A stretch of DNA of 64,000 bases from JAKANT01 sp035502095 (GTDB lineage: Bacteria; Pseudomonadota; Gammaproteobacteria; Burkholderiales; Burkholderiaceae_F): positions 186,001 to 250,000 of the forward strand of contig DATJUX010000011.1 of the NCBI GenBank assembly GCA_035502095.1. The letters are read 5' to 3'. Below the pieces are notes generated by a model. That model had not been told where the DNA came from. It saw only the letters and a program-made list of their open reading frames with translations, and ran no database searches. This document shows positions 1 to 8,960 of this stretch, one piece after another (the first letter of the stretch is position 1; each line of letters begins with the position of its first letter). Made by a program: the position numbers and the translations under genes.

Positions 1-626
1 TCCAGTCGATCAGCAACTGGGCGCGCCGCAACGACATGATCCTGCACCTGCATCGCGCGGGACACAGCACCTACACGCGCCAGAAGAACCACGGCGTGAG
101 CTTCCGCGTGATCAGCAAGTGGATGCGGCTCGCCGGCGTCGATCACATCCATGCCGGCACCGCGGTCGGCAAGCTCGAAGGCGATCCGCTGACGGTGCAG
201 GGCTTCTACAACGTCTGCCGCGAGGCCTACAACAAGCAGGATCTCTCGCGCGGCCTCTTCTTCGACCAGGACTGGGCCGACCTGCGCAAGGTGATGCCGG
301 TCGCCTCCGGCGGCATCCACGCCGGCCAGATGCACCAACTGCTCGATCTCTTCGGCGACGACGTGGTGCTGCAGTTCGGCGGCGGCACGATCGGCCATCC
401 GGCGGGCATCCAGGCGGGCGCGATCGCCAACCGGGTCGCCCTCGAGGCGATGACGAAGGCGCGCAACGAAGGGCGCGACATCGTCAACGAAGGACCGCAG
501 ATCCTGCGCGAAGCGGCGTCGACGTGCACGCCGCTGGCCCAGGCGCTCGAGACCTGGAAGGACGTGACCTTCAACTACACGTCCACCGATACCCCCGATT
601 TCGTTGCAACGACCACCGCCGCGTGA
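1..626 (+). CDS. cbbL: RuBisCO large subunit, form I red-type (3' part)
   Basis: This is the C-terminal 207 residues of ribulose-1,5-bisphosphate carboxylase/oxygenase large chain, the CO2-fixing enzyme; the 5' end lies outside the window and the first whole codon is at base 3. Active-site signatures are intact: LHRAG (His294/Arg295 in spinach numbering), RQKNHG, DHIHAGT (His327), the loop-6 lysine in GKLEGD (Lys334), ASGGIHAG (Ser379) and the phosphate-binding FGGGTIGHP. The sequence style, together with the cbbX gene two genes downstream, points to the red (form IC) lineage. It is the first visible gene of a cbb operon and is followed 43 bp later by cbbS. Codon usage matches the neighbours. 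Identification is secure; only the N-terminal part cannot be judged. Confidence 0.98.
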   Translation, partial: QSISNWARRNDMILHLHRAGHSTYTRQKNHGVSFRVISKWMRLAGVDHIHAGTAVGKLEGDPLTVQGFYNVCREAYNKQDLSRGLFFDQDWADLRKVMPVASGGIHAGQMHQLLDLFGDDVVLQFGGGTIGHPAGIQAGAIANRVALEAMTKARNEGRDIVNEGPQILREAASTCTPLAQALETWKDVTFNYTSTDTPDFVATTTAA

Positions 627-669
627 AACCGATGCGCGGCCACCTCACCCCCAAGCTCGGAGACGCATC

Positions 670-1086
670 ATGCGACTGACCCAAGGGACGTTCTCCTTCC
701 TTCCCGATCTCACCGACGACGAGATCCGCGCGCAGGTCGAATACGGCCTGCGCAAGGGCTGGGCCTGGTCGGTCGAGTACACGGACGATCCGCATCCGCG
801 CAACACCTACTGGGAGATGTGGAGCCTGCCGATGTTCGACCTCAAGGATGCCGCCGGCGTGCTGTACGAGGTGAACGCGTGCCGCACCGTGCAGGGCGCC
901 AACTACATCCGCCTGGTCGCGTTCGACGCCACGCGCGGCGTCGAGTCGATCCAGCTCGCCTTCATCGTCAACCGCCCGAAGGTCGAACCCGGATTCGCGC
1001 TCGAGCGCCAGGAAACCGCCGGCCGGCGCCTGCGCTACGCGGTGCAGCCTTACGCGACCCGTCAACCCGAGGGGGTGCGCTACTGA
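670..1086 (+). CDS. cbbS: RuBisCO small subunit
   Basis: Encodes the 138-residue small chain of form I RuBisCO, which packs with eight large chains into the L8S8 holoenzyme in the cytoplasm or a carboxysome-free pool. Recognisable features are the N-terminal FSFLPDLTDDEI segment, YWEMWSLPMFDL in the centre, and a C-terminal extension beyond IQLAFIVNRP, which is typical of red-type small subunits. The ATG at 670 is preceded by a GGAG-like ribosome site. An upstream in-frame ATG at 604 would overlap cbbL and add residues with no match to the family, so it was not used. The gene lies between cbbL and cbbX, the standard red-type order. Confidence 0.97.
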   Translation: MRLTQGTFSFLPDLTDDEIRAQVEYGLRKGWAWSVEYTDDPHPRNTYWEMWSLPMFDLKDAAGVLYEVNACRTVQGANYIRLVAFDATRGVESIQLAFIVNRPKVEPGFALERQETAGRRLRYAVQPYATRQPEGVRY

Positions 1087-1239
1087 GTTCGCTTGCCAGC
1101 GCCCGGTCGTGCCTCTCCGCAACCGGGCCCTGTTCCGCAGCGGGATTGCCTGCCTCGTGGCGACCGTCGCGGATCCTTTTCGATTTTCCGTGCCCGCCAC
1201 GGGAACTGGAACCAGGTTCTGGAACGGATTGGGCTGCCC

Positions 1240-2166
1240 ATGAACGTCGCTGACCGACCCGCCGAAACCGCGGCGCAGATCGACCTGCAGGCGATCCTGC
1301 GCGAGGCGAACGTCGTCGACGTGCTCGACGATCTCGACCGCGAGCTGGTGGGCCTCGCACCCGTGAAGCGCCGCATCCGCGAGATTTCCGCCTTTCTCGT
1401 GGTGACACGCGCGCGCGGCCTGCTCGGGCTGGATGCGGCGACGCCCAGCCTGCACATGAGCTTCACCGGCAACCCGGGCACGGGCAAGACGACGGTCGCG
1501 CTGCGGATGGCGGCGATCCTGCACCAACTCGGCTACGTGCGCAAAGGGCATCTCGTGTCGGTGACGCGCGACGACCTGGTCGGCCAGTACATCGGCCACA
1601 CGGCACCGAAGACGAAGGAGATCCTCAAGCGGGCCATGGGCGGCGTGCTCTTCATCGACGAGGCGTACTACCTCTACCGGCCAGAGAACGAACGCGACTA
1701 CGGCCAGGAGGCGATCGAGATCCTGCTGCAGGTGATGGAGAACAACCGCGATGACCTGGTCGTGATCCTTGCCGGCTATCGGGACCGGATGGAGACGTTC
1801 TTCCGCGCCAATCCGGGCATGAGCTCGCGCATCGCGCATCACATCGACTTCCCGGACTACACGCAGGCGGAACTGCTGGCCATCGCCGAGCGCATGCTCG
1901 CCGCGATGAACTATCGCTTCGACGCTGCGGCGCGCGCCGCAATGACGGACTACATCGCGCAACGGGTGACGCAGCCACACTTCGCCAATGCGCGCTCGAT
2001 CCGCAACGCGCTCGATCGCGCGCGCCTGCGGCAGGCGAACCGCCTGTTCGAGCACGCCGCGGCGACGGTGGACGCCGAGCAGTTGATGCGGATCGACGCC
2101 GCAGACATCCGCGCCTCGCGCGTGTTCGCGGGCGGCGCCGCGACGACCGACGCACGAGGCCGCTGA
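1240..2166 (+). CDS. cbbX: CbbX, red-type RuBisCO activase
   Basis: AAA+ ATPase of 308 residues that remodels inhibited red-type RuBisCO by pulling on the large-subunit C-terminus, releasing tight-binding sugar phosphates; CbbX activity is known to be allosterically stimulated by RuBP. Visible motifs are Walker A GNPGTGKT (residues 77-84), Walker B LFIDEA (about 137-142) and a C-terminal helical AAA+ lid with ARSIRNALDRAR. The start chosen is the ATG at 1240 (MNVADRP), which gives the usual family length. An earlier in-frame start at 1093 would add 49 residues resembling translated leader. The 153-bp gap after cbbS holds no other gene. Only one base separates its stop from fbp, so the two are surely cotranscribed. 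Confidence 0.97.
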   Translation: MNVADRPAETAAQIDLQAILREANVVDVLDDLDRELVGLAPVKRRIREISAFLVVTRARGLLGLDAATPSLHMSFTGNPGTGKTTVALRMAAILHQLGYVRKGHLVSVTRDDLVGQYIGHTAPKTKEILKRAMGGVLFIDEAYYLYRPENERDYGQEAIEILLQVMENNRDDLVVILAGYRDRMETFFRANPGMSSRIAHHIDFPDYTQAELLAIAERMLAAMNYRFDAAARAAMTDYIAQRVTQPHFANARSIRNALDRARLRQANRLFEHAAATVDAEQLMRIDAADIRASRVFAGGAATTDARGR

Positions 2167-2167
2167 C

Positions 2168-3250
2168 ATGCACCTCGGTCGCACCACCCTCGCCAAGTTC
2201 CTGATCCAGCAACTGCACGACCGCGCCGACGGCGGCAAGCTGGCCGGGCTGCTGGTCGACGTCGCCGCCGCGGTCAAGACGATCGCTGCGCTCACCGCAC
2301 GCGGTGCCCTGGCCGGACCGGCGGAGTCCATGGCGGGTTTCACCAACGCGAGCGGCGAGGATCAGAAGCCGCTCGACGTGATCGCCAACCTCGCCGTGAT
2401 CCGGTGTTGCGAGTGGGGTGGGCAGCTCGCGGGCATGGCTTCGGAGGAGCTCGAGGCGCCCTATCTCGTGCCGGCGATGTACGAGACCGGGCCTTACCTG
2501 CTCGCCTTCGATCCGCTGGATGGATCATCGAACGTCGACGTCAACGTCGCGGTCGGCACCATCTTCTCCGTGCTGCGGTTCCACGGCGCGGGCGCACCGA
2601 CCGAACGCGATTTCCTGCAGGCGGGCCGCGCTCAGGTCGCTGCCGGCTACGCGATCTACGGACCGAGCACGATGCTAGTGCTGACGGTCGGGGCCGGAAC
2701 GCACGGTTTCACGCTCGACCGAGAGATCGGCAACTTCATACTCACGCACCCGAACCTGTCGATTCCCGAGGAGACCAGCGAATTCGCGATCAACTCGAGC
2801 AACGAGCGCTTCTGGGAGCCGCCAGTCGCGCGTTACGTCACCGAGTGCAAAGCCGGCAAGACCGGCATCCGCGGGCGCGACTTCAACATGCGCTGGATCG
2901 CCTCGCTGGTCGCCGAAACCCATCGGATCCTCATGCGCGGCGGCGTATTCATGTACCCGCGCGACGCCAAGGATCCGCCGCGTGCCGGCAGGCTGCGCCT
3001 GCTGTACGAGGCGAGTCCGATCGGCATGGTCATCGAGCAGGCCGGCGGCCTCGCCTCGACCGGCCGCAGCCGCATCCTCGATGCAACACCACAGACGCTG
3101 CACGAACGCAGCGCGCTGATCATGGGCTCGCGCAGCGAAGTGGCGCGCATCGAGCGCTATCACCACGATCACGACACTGGCCAGGACCAGCCGTACATCT
3201 CGCCGCTGTTCAACGAACGCTCGCTGTATCGGCCGGAGGCGAGGGTATGA
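2168..3250 (+). CDS. cbbF: Fructose-1,6-bisphosphatase class I
   Basis: Class I fructose-1,6-bisphosphatase of 360 residues, hydrolysing fructose-1,6-bisphosphate (and often sedoheptulose-1,7-bisphosphate in CBB organisms) during RuBP regeneration. The metal and phosphate-binding core FDPLDGSSNVDVNVAVGT (about residues 116-133) is intact. NASGEDQKPLDVIAN and the sugar-phosphate region GRDFNMRW follow the family pattern, as does the C-terminal LYEASPIGMVIEQAGG stretch. The ATG begins one base after the cbbX stop, implying translational coupling. The gene also serves gluconeogenesis; being inside the cbb operon favours the symbol cbbF over fbp. No frameshift or missing residue was seen. Confidence 0.97.
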   Translation: MHLGRTTLAKFLIQQLHDRADGGKLAGLLVDVAAAVKTIAALTARGALAGPAESMAGFTNASGEDQKPLDVIANLAVIRCCEWGGQLAGMASEELEAPYLVPAMYETGPYLLAFDPLDGSSNVDVNVAVGTIFSVLRFHGAGAPTERDFLQAGRAQVAAGYAIYGPSTMLVLTVGAGTHGFTLDREIGNFILTHPNLSIPEETSEFAINSSNERFWEPPVARYVTECKAGKTGIRGRDFNMRWIASLVAETHRILMRGGVFMYPRDAKDPPRAGRLRLLYEASPIGMVIEQAGGLASTGRSRILDATPQTLHERSALIMGSRSEVARIERYHHDHDTGQDQPYISPLFNERSLYRPEARV

Positions 3251-3271
3251 AGAAGACCTCGCCACGGCTTT

Positions 3272-3330
3272 CACGGATTGAAGCGGATGCAAAATTCTTT
3301 TGATCCGCGTTCATCCGCGTAGATCCGCGT
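3272..3330 (+). repeat. Intergenic repeat with 10-bp-spaced ATCCGCGT copies and inverted arm
   Basis: Three copies of ATCCGCGT lie exactly 10 bp apart at 3303, 3313 and 3323. Upstream are ACGGAT (3273) and GCGGAT (3283-3288), the latter being the reverse complement of ATCCGC at 3303-3308 and able to form a stem around an A/T-rich 14-nt loop. The element fills most of the 111 bp between fbp and prkB. Similar GCGGAT/ATCCGC elements recur between genes of many proteobacteria, so this is most likely a dispersed palindromic repeat. A role in mRNA stability within the cbb operon is possible but only inferred. Confidence 0.6.
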
Positions 3331-3361
3331 CCAGGTTGTTCGCGATCACGTAGGAGAACCT

Positions 3362-4234
3362 GTGTCAGTCAAGCACCCCGTCATCGCCGTCACCGGCTCG
3401 AGCGGAGCCGGCACGACCACGGTGATGCAGAGCTTCGCGCATATCTTCCGGCGCGAGGGGATCAAGTCGCAGGTGGTCGAAGGCGACTCGTTCCATCGCC
3501 ACGACCGCCAGGGCATGCGCGCGGCGATCAAGGAGGCGGAGCGGTCCGGCAACGGCAACCTGAGCCATTTCGGCCCCGAGGCGAACCTGCTGGAGGAGCT
3601 CGAGGTTCTGTTTCGCTCCTATGGCGACAGCGGCCGCGGGCGCGTGCGGCGCTACCTGCACGACGCCGACGAAGCGGCACCGTTCAAGCAGGACCCGGGA
3701 ACGTTTACTTCCTGGAAGGACATCGAGCCCGGTACCGACCTGCTGTTCTATGAAGGCCTGCATGGCGGCTATGCGGCCGGGCGCGTCGACGTGGCGCGTC
3801 ATGTCGACCTGCTGGTCGGCGTCGTGCCGATCATCAACCTGGAGTGGATCCAGAAGCTGCATCGCGACCAGACGCTGCGCGGTTATTCGCAGGAGGCGGT
3901 GGTCGACACGATCCTGCGCCGCATGCCCGACTACGTGAATCACATCTGCCCGCAGTTCTCGCGCACGCACGTGAACTTCCAGCGCGTGCCGACCGTGGAC
4001 ACGTCGAATCCTTTCATCGCGCGCGACATCCCGAGCGCCGATGAAAGCATGGTCGTCATCCGCTTTGCCAATCCGAAGGGCATCGACTTCCCGTACCTGC
4101 TCTCGATGCTGCACAACTCGATGATGACGCGCCCGAACACCATCGTGTGCCCAGGCGGAAAAATGGGACTGGCGATGCAGCTCATCTTCACGCCGATGAT
4201 CCTGCGCCTGATGGACCTGAAGAAACGCTCCTGA
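3362..4234 (+). CDS. cbbP: Phosphoribulokinase
   Basis: Phosphoribulokinase (290 residues) makes ribulose-1,5-bisphosphate from ribulose-5-phosphate and ATP, the last step of RuBP regeneration and unique to the CBB cycle. The P-loop GSSGAGTTTV lies near residues 12-21, followed by EGDSFHRHDR, which carries catalytic and substrate residues, and FYEGLHGG; all are hallmarks of the bacterial octameric class. Translation begins at a GTG (3362) with AGGAG five bases upstream, a convincing ribosome site; there is no ATG at the expected N-terminus. The gene sits between fbp and transketolase, as in many cbb operons. Confidence 0.97.
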   Translation: MSVKHPVIAVTGSSGAGTTTVMQSFAHIFRREGIKSQVVEGDSFHRHDRQGMRAAIKEAERSGNGNLSHFGPEANLLEELEVLFRSYGDSGRGRVRRYLHDADEAAPFKQDPGTFTSWKDIEPGTDLLFYEGLHGGYAAGRVDVARHVDLLVGVVPIINLEWIQKLHRDQTLRGYSQEAVVDTILRRMPDYVNHICPQFSRTHVNFQRVPTVDTSNPFIARDIPSADESMVVIRFANPKGIDFPYLLSMLHNSMMTRPNTIVCPGGKMGLAMQLIFTPMILRLMDLKKRS

Positions 4235-4243
4235 GCCGTGCCG

Positions 4244-6295
4244 ATGAATGCCCTCGTCTTCGGCGCGCACAACGCCGCCTGCCGCCTGCGCGCGAACGCG
4301 CTGCGCTTCCTCGCCATCGATGCCGTCGAGGCCGCCGCGTGCGGCCACCCGGGCATGCCGATGGGTATGGCCGATATCGCCGAGGTGCTCTGGCTGCGCC
4401 ATCTCAGGCACGACCCGGCCGACCCGAAGTGGCCGGATCGCGATCGTTTCGTGCTCTCGAACGGACACGGCTCGATGCTGCTTTATGCGCTGCTGCACCT
4501 GAGCGGCTACGAGCTGCCCCTGCATGAACTGCAGCGCTTTCGCCAGCTGCACTCGAAAACGCCCGGGCACCCCGAGGTCGGCGTGACACCGGGTGTCGAG
4601 ACCACCACCGGGCCGTTGGGCCAGGGCCTCGCCAACGCGGTGGGGATGGCGTTGGCCGAGCGGCTGCTGGCGGCGCAATTCAACCGCCCCGGCCACCGCA
4701 TCGTCGACCACCGCACCTGGGTGTTCCTCGGCGACGGCTGCCTCATGGAGGGCATCAGCCACGAAGCGGCGTCGCTTGCGGGCGTGTGGGGTCTCCACAA
4801 GCTCGTCTGCTTCTACGACGACAACGGCATCTCGATCGACGGCCACGTCGCGGGCTGGTTCCGTGACGACACGGCACAGCGCTTCCGCGCCTACGGGTGG
4901 CACGTGGTCGGCCCGGTCGACGGCCACGATGCCCTGGCGATCGAAGCGGCCATCGACGTTGCGCGCGCGATCTCCGGCCGGCCGACGCTCATCATCTGCC
5001 GCACGACGATCGGCTGGGGCGCGCCGAAGGCCGCCGGCTCGCACGAGGTGCACGGCGCGCCGCTCGGCGCGGCGGAAGCCGCGACGACGCGCGCCGCGCT
5101 CGATTGGCCGTATCCACCGTTCGAGGTGCCTGCGCCCGTGCGGGCGCAATGGGATGCGCGTGCAAGCGGCGCCGCCATGCACGCCGACTGGCGGCAGCGT
5201 TTTGCGGCGTACGCCGTGGAATTCCCGCATCTCGCCGAGGAATTCATGCGGCGCCAGCAAGGCGCCTTGCCGCGACGGTGGCCGGCGATCGCGCAATCCC
5301 TGCGCGACGCGGCAAGGGCCGTCAACGCAGCGACGGCGACGCGCAAGTCGTCGCAGGCGGCGCTCGAACTGATCGTCCCGGCGCTGTCCGAACTCCTCGG
5401 AGGCTCCGCCGACCTGACCGGGTCGAATCTGACCGCCGTCAAGGCCTCGCGCGCCATCGGGCGGAACGGCGGAAACTACGTTCACTACGGCGTGCGCGAG
5501 TTCGCCATGGCAGCGATCGCCAACGGCCTGGCGTTGCATGGCGGCTTCATTCCCTACGCAGGCACGTTCGCGGTGTTCTCGGACTACGCCCGCAATGCGA
5601 TCCGCATGAGCGCGCTGATGGGCCTGCGCTCGATCCTGGTCCTCACGCATGACTCGATCGGCCTCGGCGAAGACGGTCCGACGCACCAGCCGATCGAGCA
5701 CGCGTCCAGCCTGCGCATGATTCCCGGTCTCGATGTATGGCGTCCCTGCGATGCATTCGAGACCGCGGTCGCCTGGCAACACGCGATCGAGCGGCGGGGT
5801 CCTTCGGTGCTGCTGCTGTCGCGCCAGAACGTTGCACAGCAGGCACGCACTGCCGATGCGGAAGCAGGCGTCGCGCGTGGCGGATACGTGCTTGCCGACA
5901 CCGACCTGCCGCTCGCGGTGGTGCTGATCGCGACCGGGTCGGAAGTGGCGATCGCGATGGCGGCGCGCTCGCTGCTCGCACGCTCGAACGTCGGCGCGCG
6001 TGTCGTTTCGATGCCGTCGACGAGCCTCTTCGACCGCCAGGACGAACGCTGGCAGCGCGCAGTGCTCCCGGCCGGAGTCCCACGCATCGCAATCGAGGCC
6101 GGCCATCCCGATTTCTGGCGCAAGTACGTCGGCCTCGAAGGCAGGGTGATCGGCCTGGCGCGCTTCGGCGAGTCGGCGCCCGCGGGCCGCTTGTTCGAGC
6201 ACTTCGGCCTCGACGCATCCGCGGTAGTCGCCGCGGCACGGCAAATCGCCGGCGGCACCGCCCGGTCGGAACGCAGTCGCACGGTCGCCGCGTGA
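4244..6295 (+). CDS. cbbT: Transketolase (CBB operon copy)
   Basis: Thiamine-diphosphate-dependent transketolase of 683 residues, moving two-carbon units between sugar phosphates during RuBP regeneration and the pentose phosphate pathway. The ThDP-binding motif starts GDGCLMEG and ends DDNGIS (about residues 160-200). Substrate-binding SNGHGSMLLY, TPGHPE and GLGEDGPTHQP are all present. The ATG at 4244 was used; a GTG six bases earlier (4238) is possible, and neither has a strong ribosome site. It follows prkB by 9 bp and closes the visible cbb operon. A second, clearly different transketolase is encoded at 22727-24772 on the other strand, so this one is probably the autotrophy-linked isoform. 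Confidence 0.96.
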   Translation: MNALVFGAHNAACRLRANALRFLAIDAVEAAACGHPGMPMGMADIAEVLWLRHLRHDPADPKWPDRDRFVLSNGHGSMLLYALLHLSGYELPLHELQRFRQLHSKTPGHPEVGVTPGVETTTGPLGQGLANAVGMALAERLLAAQFNRPGHRIVDHRTWVFLGDGCLMEGISHEAASLAGVWGLHKLVCFYDDNGISIDGHVAGWFRDDTAQRFRAYGWHVVGPVDGHDALAIEAAIDVARAISGRPTLIICRTTIGWGAPKAAGSHEVHGAPLGAAEAATTRAALDWPYPPFEVPAPVRAQWDARASGAAMHADWRQRFAAYAVEFPHLAEEFMRRQQGALPRRWPAIAQSLRDAARAVNAATATRKSSQAALELIVPALSELLGGSADLTGSNLTAVKASRAIGRNGGNYVHYGVREFAMAAIANGLALHGGFIPYAGTFAVFSDYARNAIRMSALMGLRSILVLTHDSIGLGEDGPTHQPIEHASSLRMIPGLDVWRPCDAFETAVAWQHAIERRGPSVLLLSRQNVAQQARTADAEAGVARGGYVLADTDLPLAVVLIATGSEVAIAMAARSLLARSNVGARVVSMPSTSLFDRQDERWQRAVLPAGVPRIAIEAGHPDFWRKYVGLEGRVIGLARFGESAPAGRLFEHFGLDASAVVAAARQIAGGTARSERSRTVAA

Positions 6296-6455
6296 AGCGC
6301 ATCCGGACCGAATGGAAGCGACCATGGCACCGATCGCGCCGCGCCGGTTTCTTCGATCACGCCGGCTCGGGACCGACGCGTCCATAGACGGGATTGAAGA
6401 CCCTGGCGCCCCGCAGCACGATCACAGTCGAATCGAACCGCACAGGAGTTGCAGA

Positions 6456-7019
6456 ATGTCGGCCGAAGGACGATCCGAAATCCTGGGCACCCCCGCGCCC
6501 GACTTCGCGTTACAGGGTGTCGATGGCCTGGTGCACACGCGCGACTCGTGCCGCGGCGAAGCCGGTCTGCTGGTGATCTTCATGTGCAACCATTGCCCGT
6601 ACGTCAAGGCGGTGCTCGATCGCATCTTGCGTGACGCGCACGACCTCGAGCGCTTCGGTATCGGCACGGTCGCGATCAGCTCGAACGACCCGGTCGCCTA
6701 CCCCGAGGATTCCTTCGAGGCGATGCAGCGCCTGGCGCGCGACAAGGCGTTCCCGTTCCCCTACCTGTTCGACGAAACGCAGCAGGTCGCGCGTGCTTAT
6801 GGAGCGGTCTGCACGCCGGACTTCTTCGGCTTCAACAGCCAGTTGGAACTGCAGTACCGCGGCCGTCTCGATGCTTCGCGGCGCGAGCCCGCTCCGCCGG
6901 ATGCGCCGCGCGAGTTGTTCGACGCGATGAAGATGATCGCGACGCTCGGCTACGGCCCGGTCATGCAGCACGCGTCCATGGGCTGCACGATCAAGTGGCG
7001 CGAGGTCGCGACGGCGTAG
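6456..7019 (+). CDS. Thioredoxin-fold (AhpC/TSA-like) protein with CxxC
   Basis: Predicted 187-residue thioredoxin-like protein. It opens with the peroxiredoxin-type entry GTPAPDFALQGVDG, then has a redox-type CNHC motif within MCNHCPYVKAV (about residues 44-54) and a cis-proline-region VCTPDFFGFN, so it probably carries out thiol-disulfide exchange or peroxide reduction in the cytoplasm. The ATG at 6456 has AGGAG at a good distance; an upstream ATG at 6312 adds 48 residues without family resemblance. No signal peptide is seen. It stands alone after the cbb operon, 160 bp downstream of cbbT, and may be its distal member. The substrate is unknown. Confidence 0.8.
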   Translation: MSAEGRSEILGTPAPDFALQGVDGLVHTRDSCRGEAGLLVIFMCNHCPYVKAVLDRILRDAHDLERFGIGTVAISSNDPVAYPEDSFEAMQRLARDKAFPFPYLFDETQQVARAYGAVCTPDFFGFNSQLELQYRGRLDASRREPAPPDAPRELFDAMKMIATLGYGPVMQHASMGCTIKWREVATA

Positions 7020-7133
7020 TGCTCGTTCCTGCCGTGTCCGCGATGCGGCAGAAAGCTGGGGTCCGTACGGGCTCCGGGTAGCGCGGCGCGGTCGTCCGTA
7101 TGATCGGGCGCCTTCGACCCTCCGCCCGGACCC

Positions 7134-8837
7134 ATGCCGACGCTCGACTACACGCGCTTCTACCGCTACGACGAACTCATCGCCGTGCTCAGGGCCTTCG
7201 CGGCCGAATTCGCGCACCTGGTCGAGCTCTCCTTCATCGGCTCGAGCCACGAGGGAAGGCTGATCCCGCTGGTGACCGTGACGAACCGCCCCACCGGCGC
7301 CGCCGCGGACAAGCCCGCTTACTGGGTCGACGGCAACATCCACTCGGTCGAGCTCTCCGCGTCGAGCGCCTGTCTCTGCCTGCTCGAATACCTGACGGGC
7401 GGATACGGCAAGGATGCCGACGTCACGCGCTGCCTGGACAGCCGCGCTTTCTATGTCTGCCCGCGCATCAATCCCGATGGCGCCGAGTGGGCACTGGCGG
7501 ATCGGCCCAAGTTCGTGCGGTCGAGCACGCGCCGCTATCCGTTCGACGAGGAGCCCGTGGAAGGATTGGTCGTCGAGGACATCGACGGCGACGGCCGCAT
7601 CCTGCAGATGCGCATGCGCGATCCGAACGGACCGTGGAAGAAGCACCCGCAGGACGCGCGCCTGCTCGTGCGCCGCGAGCCGACCGACGCGGGCGGCGAG
7701 TACTACCGCGTGCTGCCCGAGGGGCGGATTCGCAATTTCGACGGCGTACAGGTCGAAGTCGCCGGCGTCACGGGCAACGCGCAGGGGCTGGACCTGAATC
7801 GCAACTTCCCTTCCGGGTGGCGCCAGGAACACGAGCAGTTGGGCGCCGGCCCGTATCCGACCTCGGAGCCGGAGATCCGCGCCGTCGTCGACTTCTTCAT
7901 CAGGCATCCGAACATCTGCGGCGGGACCAGCTTCCACACGTTCTCGGGCGTGCTGCTGCGGCCATTCGGCCACCTGCCCGACGACAAGATGCCGGCCGAG
8001 GACCTGTGGACGTACCAGACCGTCGGCAGGAAAGGCGAGCAGCTCACGGGCTATCCGGCGATCTCGATCTTCCACGAGTTCGTCTACTACCCGAATCAGT
8101 ATATCGGCGGTGCGTTCGACTGGATCTACGAGCACCTCGGCATGTTCATGTGGACGGTCGAGCTCTGGAATCCGAAGAAAGAGGCCGGCATCGATGACCA
8201 GTCCTGGATCCACTGGTTTCGCGACCATCCGATCGAACACGACCTGAAGATCCTGCAGTGGTCGGACACCGAACTGAACGGCGCGGGCCACGTCGACTGG
8301 AAGCCGTTCCAGCATCCCGAGCTGGGACCGGTCGAGATCGGCGGCTGGAACCGCTTCGCGGCATTCGTCAATCCGCCGCCGCACCGGGTGCGCGACGAGG
8401 TCGCGCGGTTCCCGGGCTGGCTGGTCTGGCAGGCTCTGATTTCACCGAAGCTCGAGGTGCGCGACACGGTGGTGGAACGAACCGATGCCGACGGAACGGG
8501 CGTCTGGCGCGTCCGCCTCGTGCTGCAAAACACGGGTTGGCTCCCCACCTACGTCACGAAGATGGCGGTCGCGCGCAAGCAGTTGCGCGGCACGCTGGCG
8601 GAGATCGCGCTGCCGCAAGGGGCGACGCTCGTCTCGGGCGCAGCGCGTCAGGAACTCGGAGAACTCGAAGGCTGGGCGTACCTGCACACCGGGATCAGCT
8701 TCTGGCCGGTCAAGAAACCGACGCAGGACCTCGCCTATGTCGAGTGGGTGGTGCGGGCTCCGGCCGGGACCACGGTCGAGCTGACCGCCTGGCACGACCG
8801 CGCGGGCCGCGTGCGCAAGAGCGTCCAGCTCGCTTGA
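7134..8837 (+). CDS. M14-family zinc carboxypeptidase
   Basis: Predicted zinc metallopeptidase of 567 residues. The catalytic module has HxxE zinc ligands in GNIHSVE (His70, Glu73), a third ligand in SFHTFSG (His268) and the general-base glutamate in WTVELW (Glu343), the M14 (carboxypeptidase A-like) arrangement. Residues after about 400 form a separate, beta-rich C-terminal part that may be an accessory domain. There is no signal peptide, so a cytoplasmic role is suggested, although M14 enzymes of this size are often exported. It begins 114 bp after the thioredoxin-like gene and is likely an independent unit. Substrate is unknown; peptide or cell-wall-derived peptide trimming is possible. 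Confidence 0.87.
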   Translation: MPTLDYTRFYRYDELIAVLRAFAAEFAHLVELSFIGSSHEGRLIPLVTVTNRPTGAAADKPAYWVDGNIHSVELSASSACLCLLEYLTGGYGKDADVTRCLDSRAFYVCPRINPDGAEWALADRPKFVRSSTRRYPFDEEPVEGLVVEDIDGDGRILQMRMRDPNGPWKKHPQDARLLVRREPTDAGGEYYRVLPEGRIRNFDGVQVEVAGVTGNAQGLDLNRNFPSGWRQEHEQLGAGPYPTSEPEIRAVVDFFIRHPNICGGTSFHTFSGVLLRPFGHLPDDKMPAEDLWTYQTVGRKGEQLTGYPAISIFHEFVYYPNQYIGGAFDWIYEHLGMFMWTVELWNPKKEAGIDDQSWIHWFRDHPIEHDLKILQWSDTELNGAGHVDWKPFQHPELGPVEIGGWNRFAAFVNPPPHRVRDEVARFPGWLVWQALISPKLEVRDTVVERTDADGTGVWRVRLVLQNTGWLPTYVTKMAVARKQLRGTLAEIALPQGATLVSGAARQELGELEGWAYLHTGISFWPVKKPTQDLAYVEWVVRAPAGTTVELTAWHDRAGRVRKSVQLA

Positions 8838-8960
8838 GCCACGCGGCGCCCGCCCCGCCGTACGCTCGGCGGTGCCGATCTGCGTGCCCTGTCACTCCCA
8901 TATTGAAGCGATAATGCCGCGCGGCTGACGGCCGGTCCCGCCCGCCGATATCGAGAAAAG

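Noticed and set aside
571..2346. 591-codon minus-strand frame opposite cbbS and cbbX
   Set aside because: Antisense to the cbb operon; no domain features.
3303..3330. ATCCGCGT repeats as replication iterons
   Set aside because: They are within an operon, only three copies, with no replication gene or A/T-rich melting region near.
3365..6385. 1006-codon open frame on the minus strand across prkB and tkt
   Set aside because: It is antisense to two certain genes; the translation is Arg/His/Gly/Ala-rich without motifs, a usual by-product of high GC.
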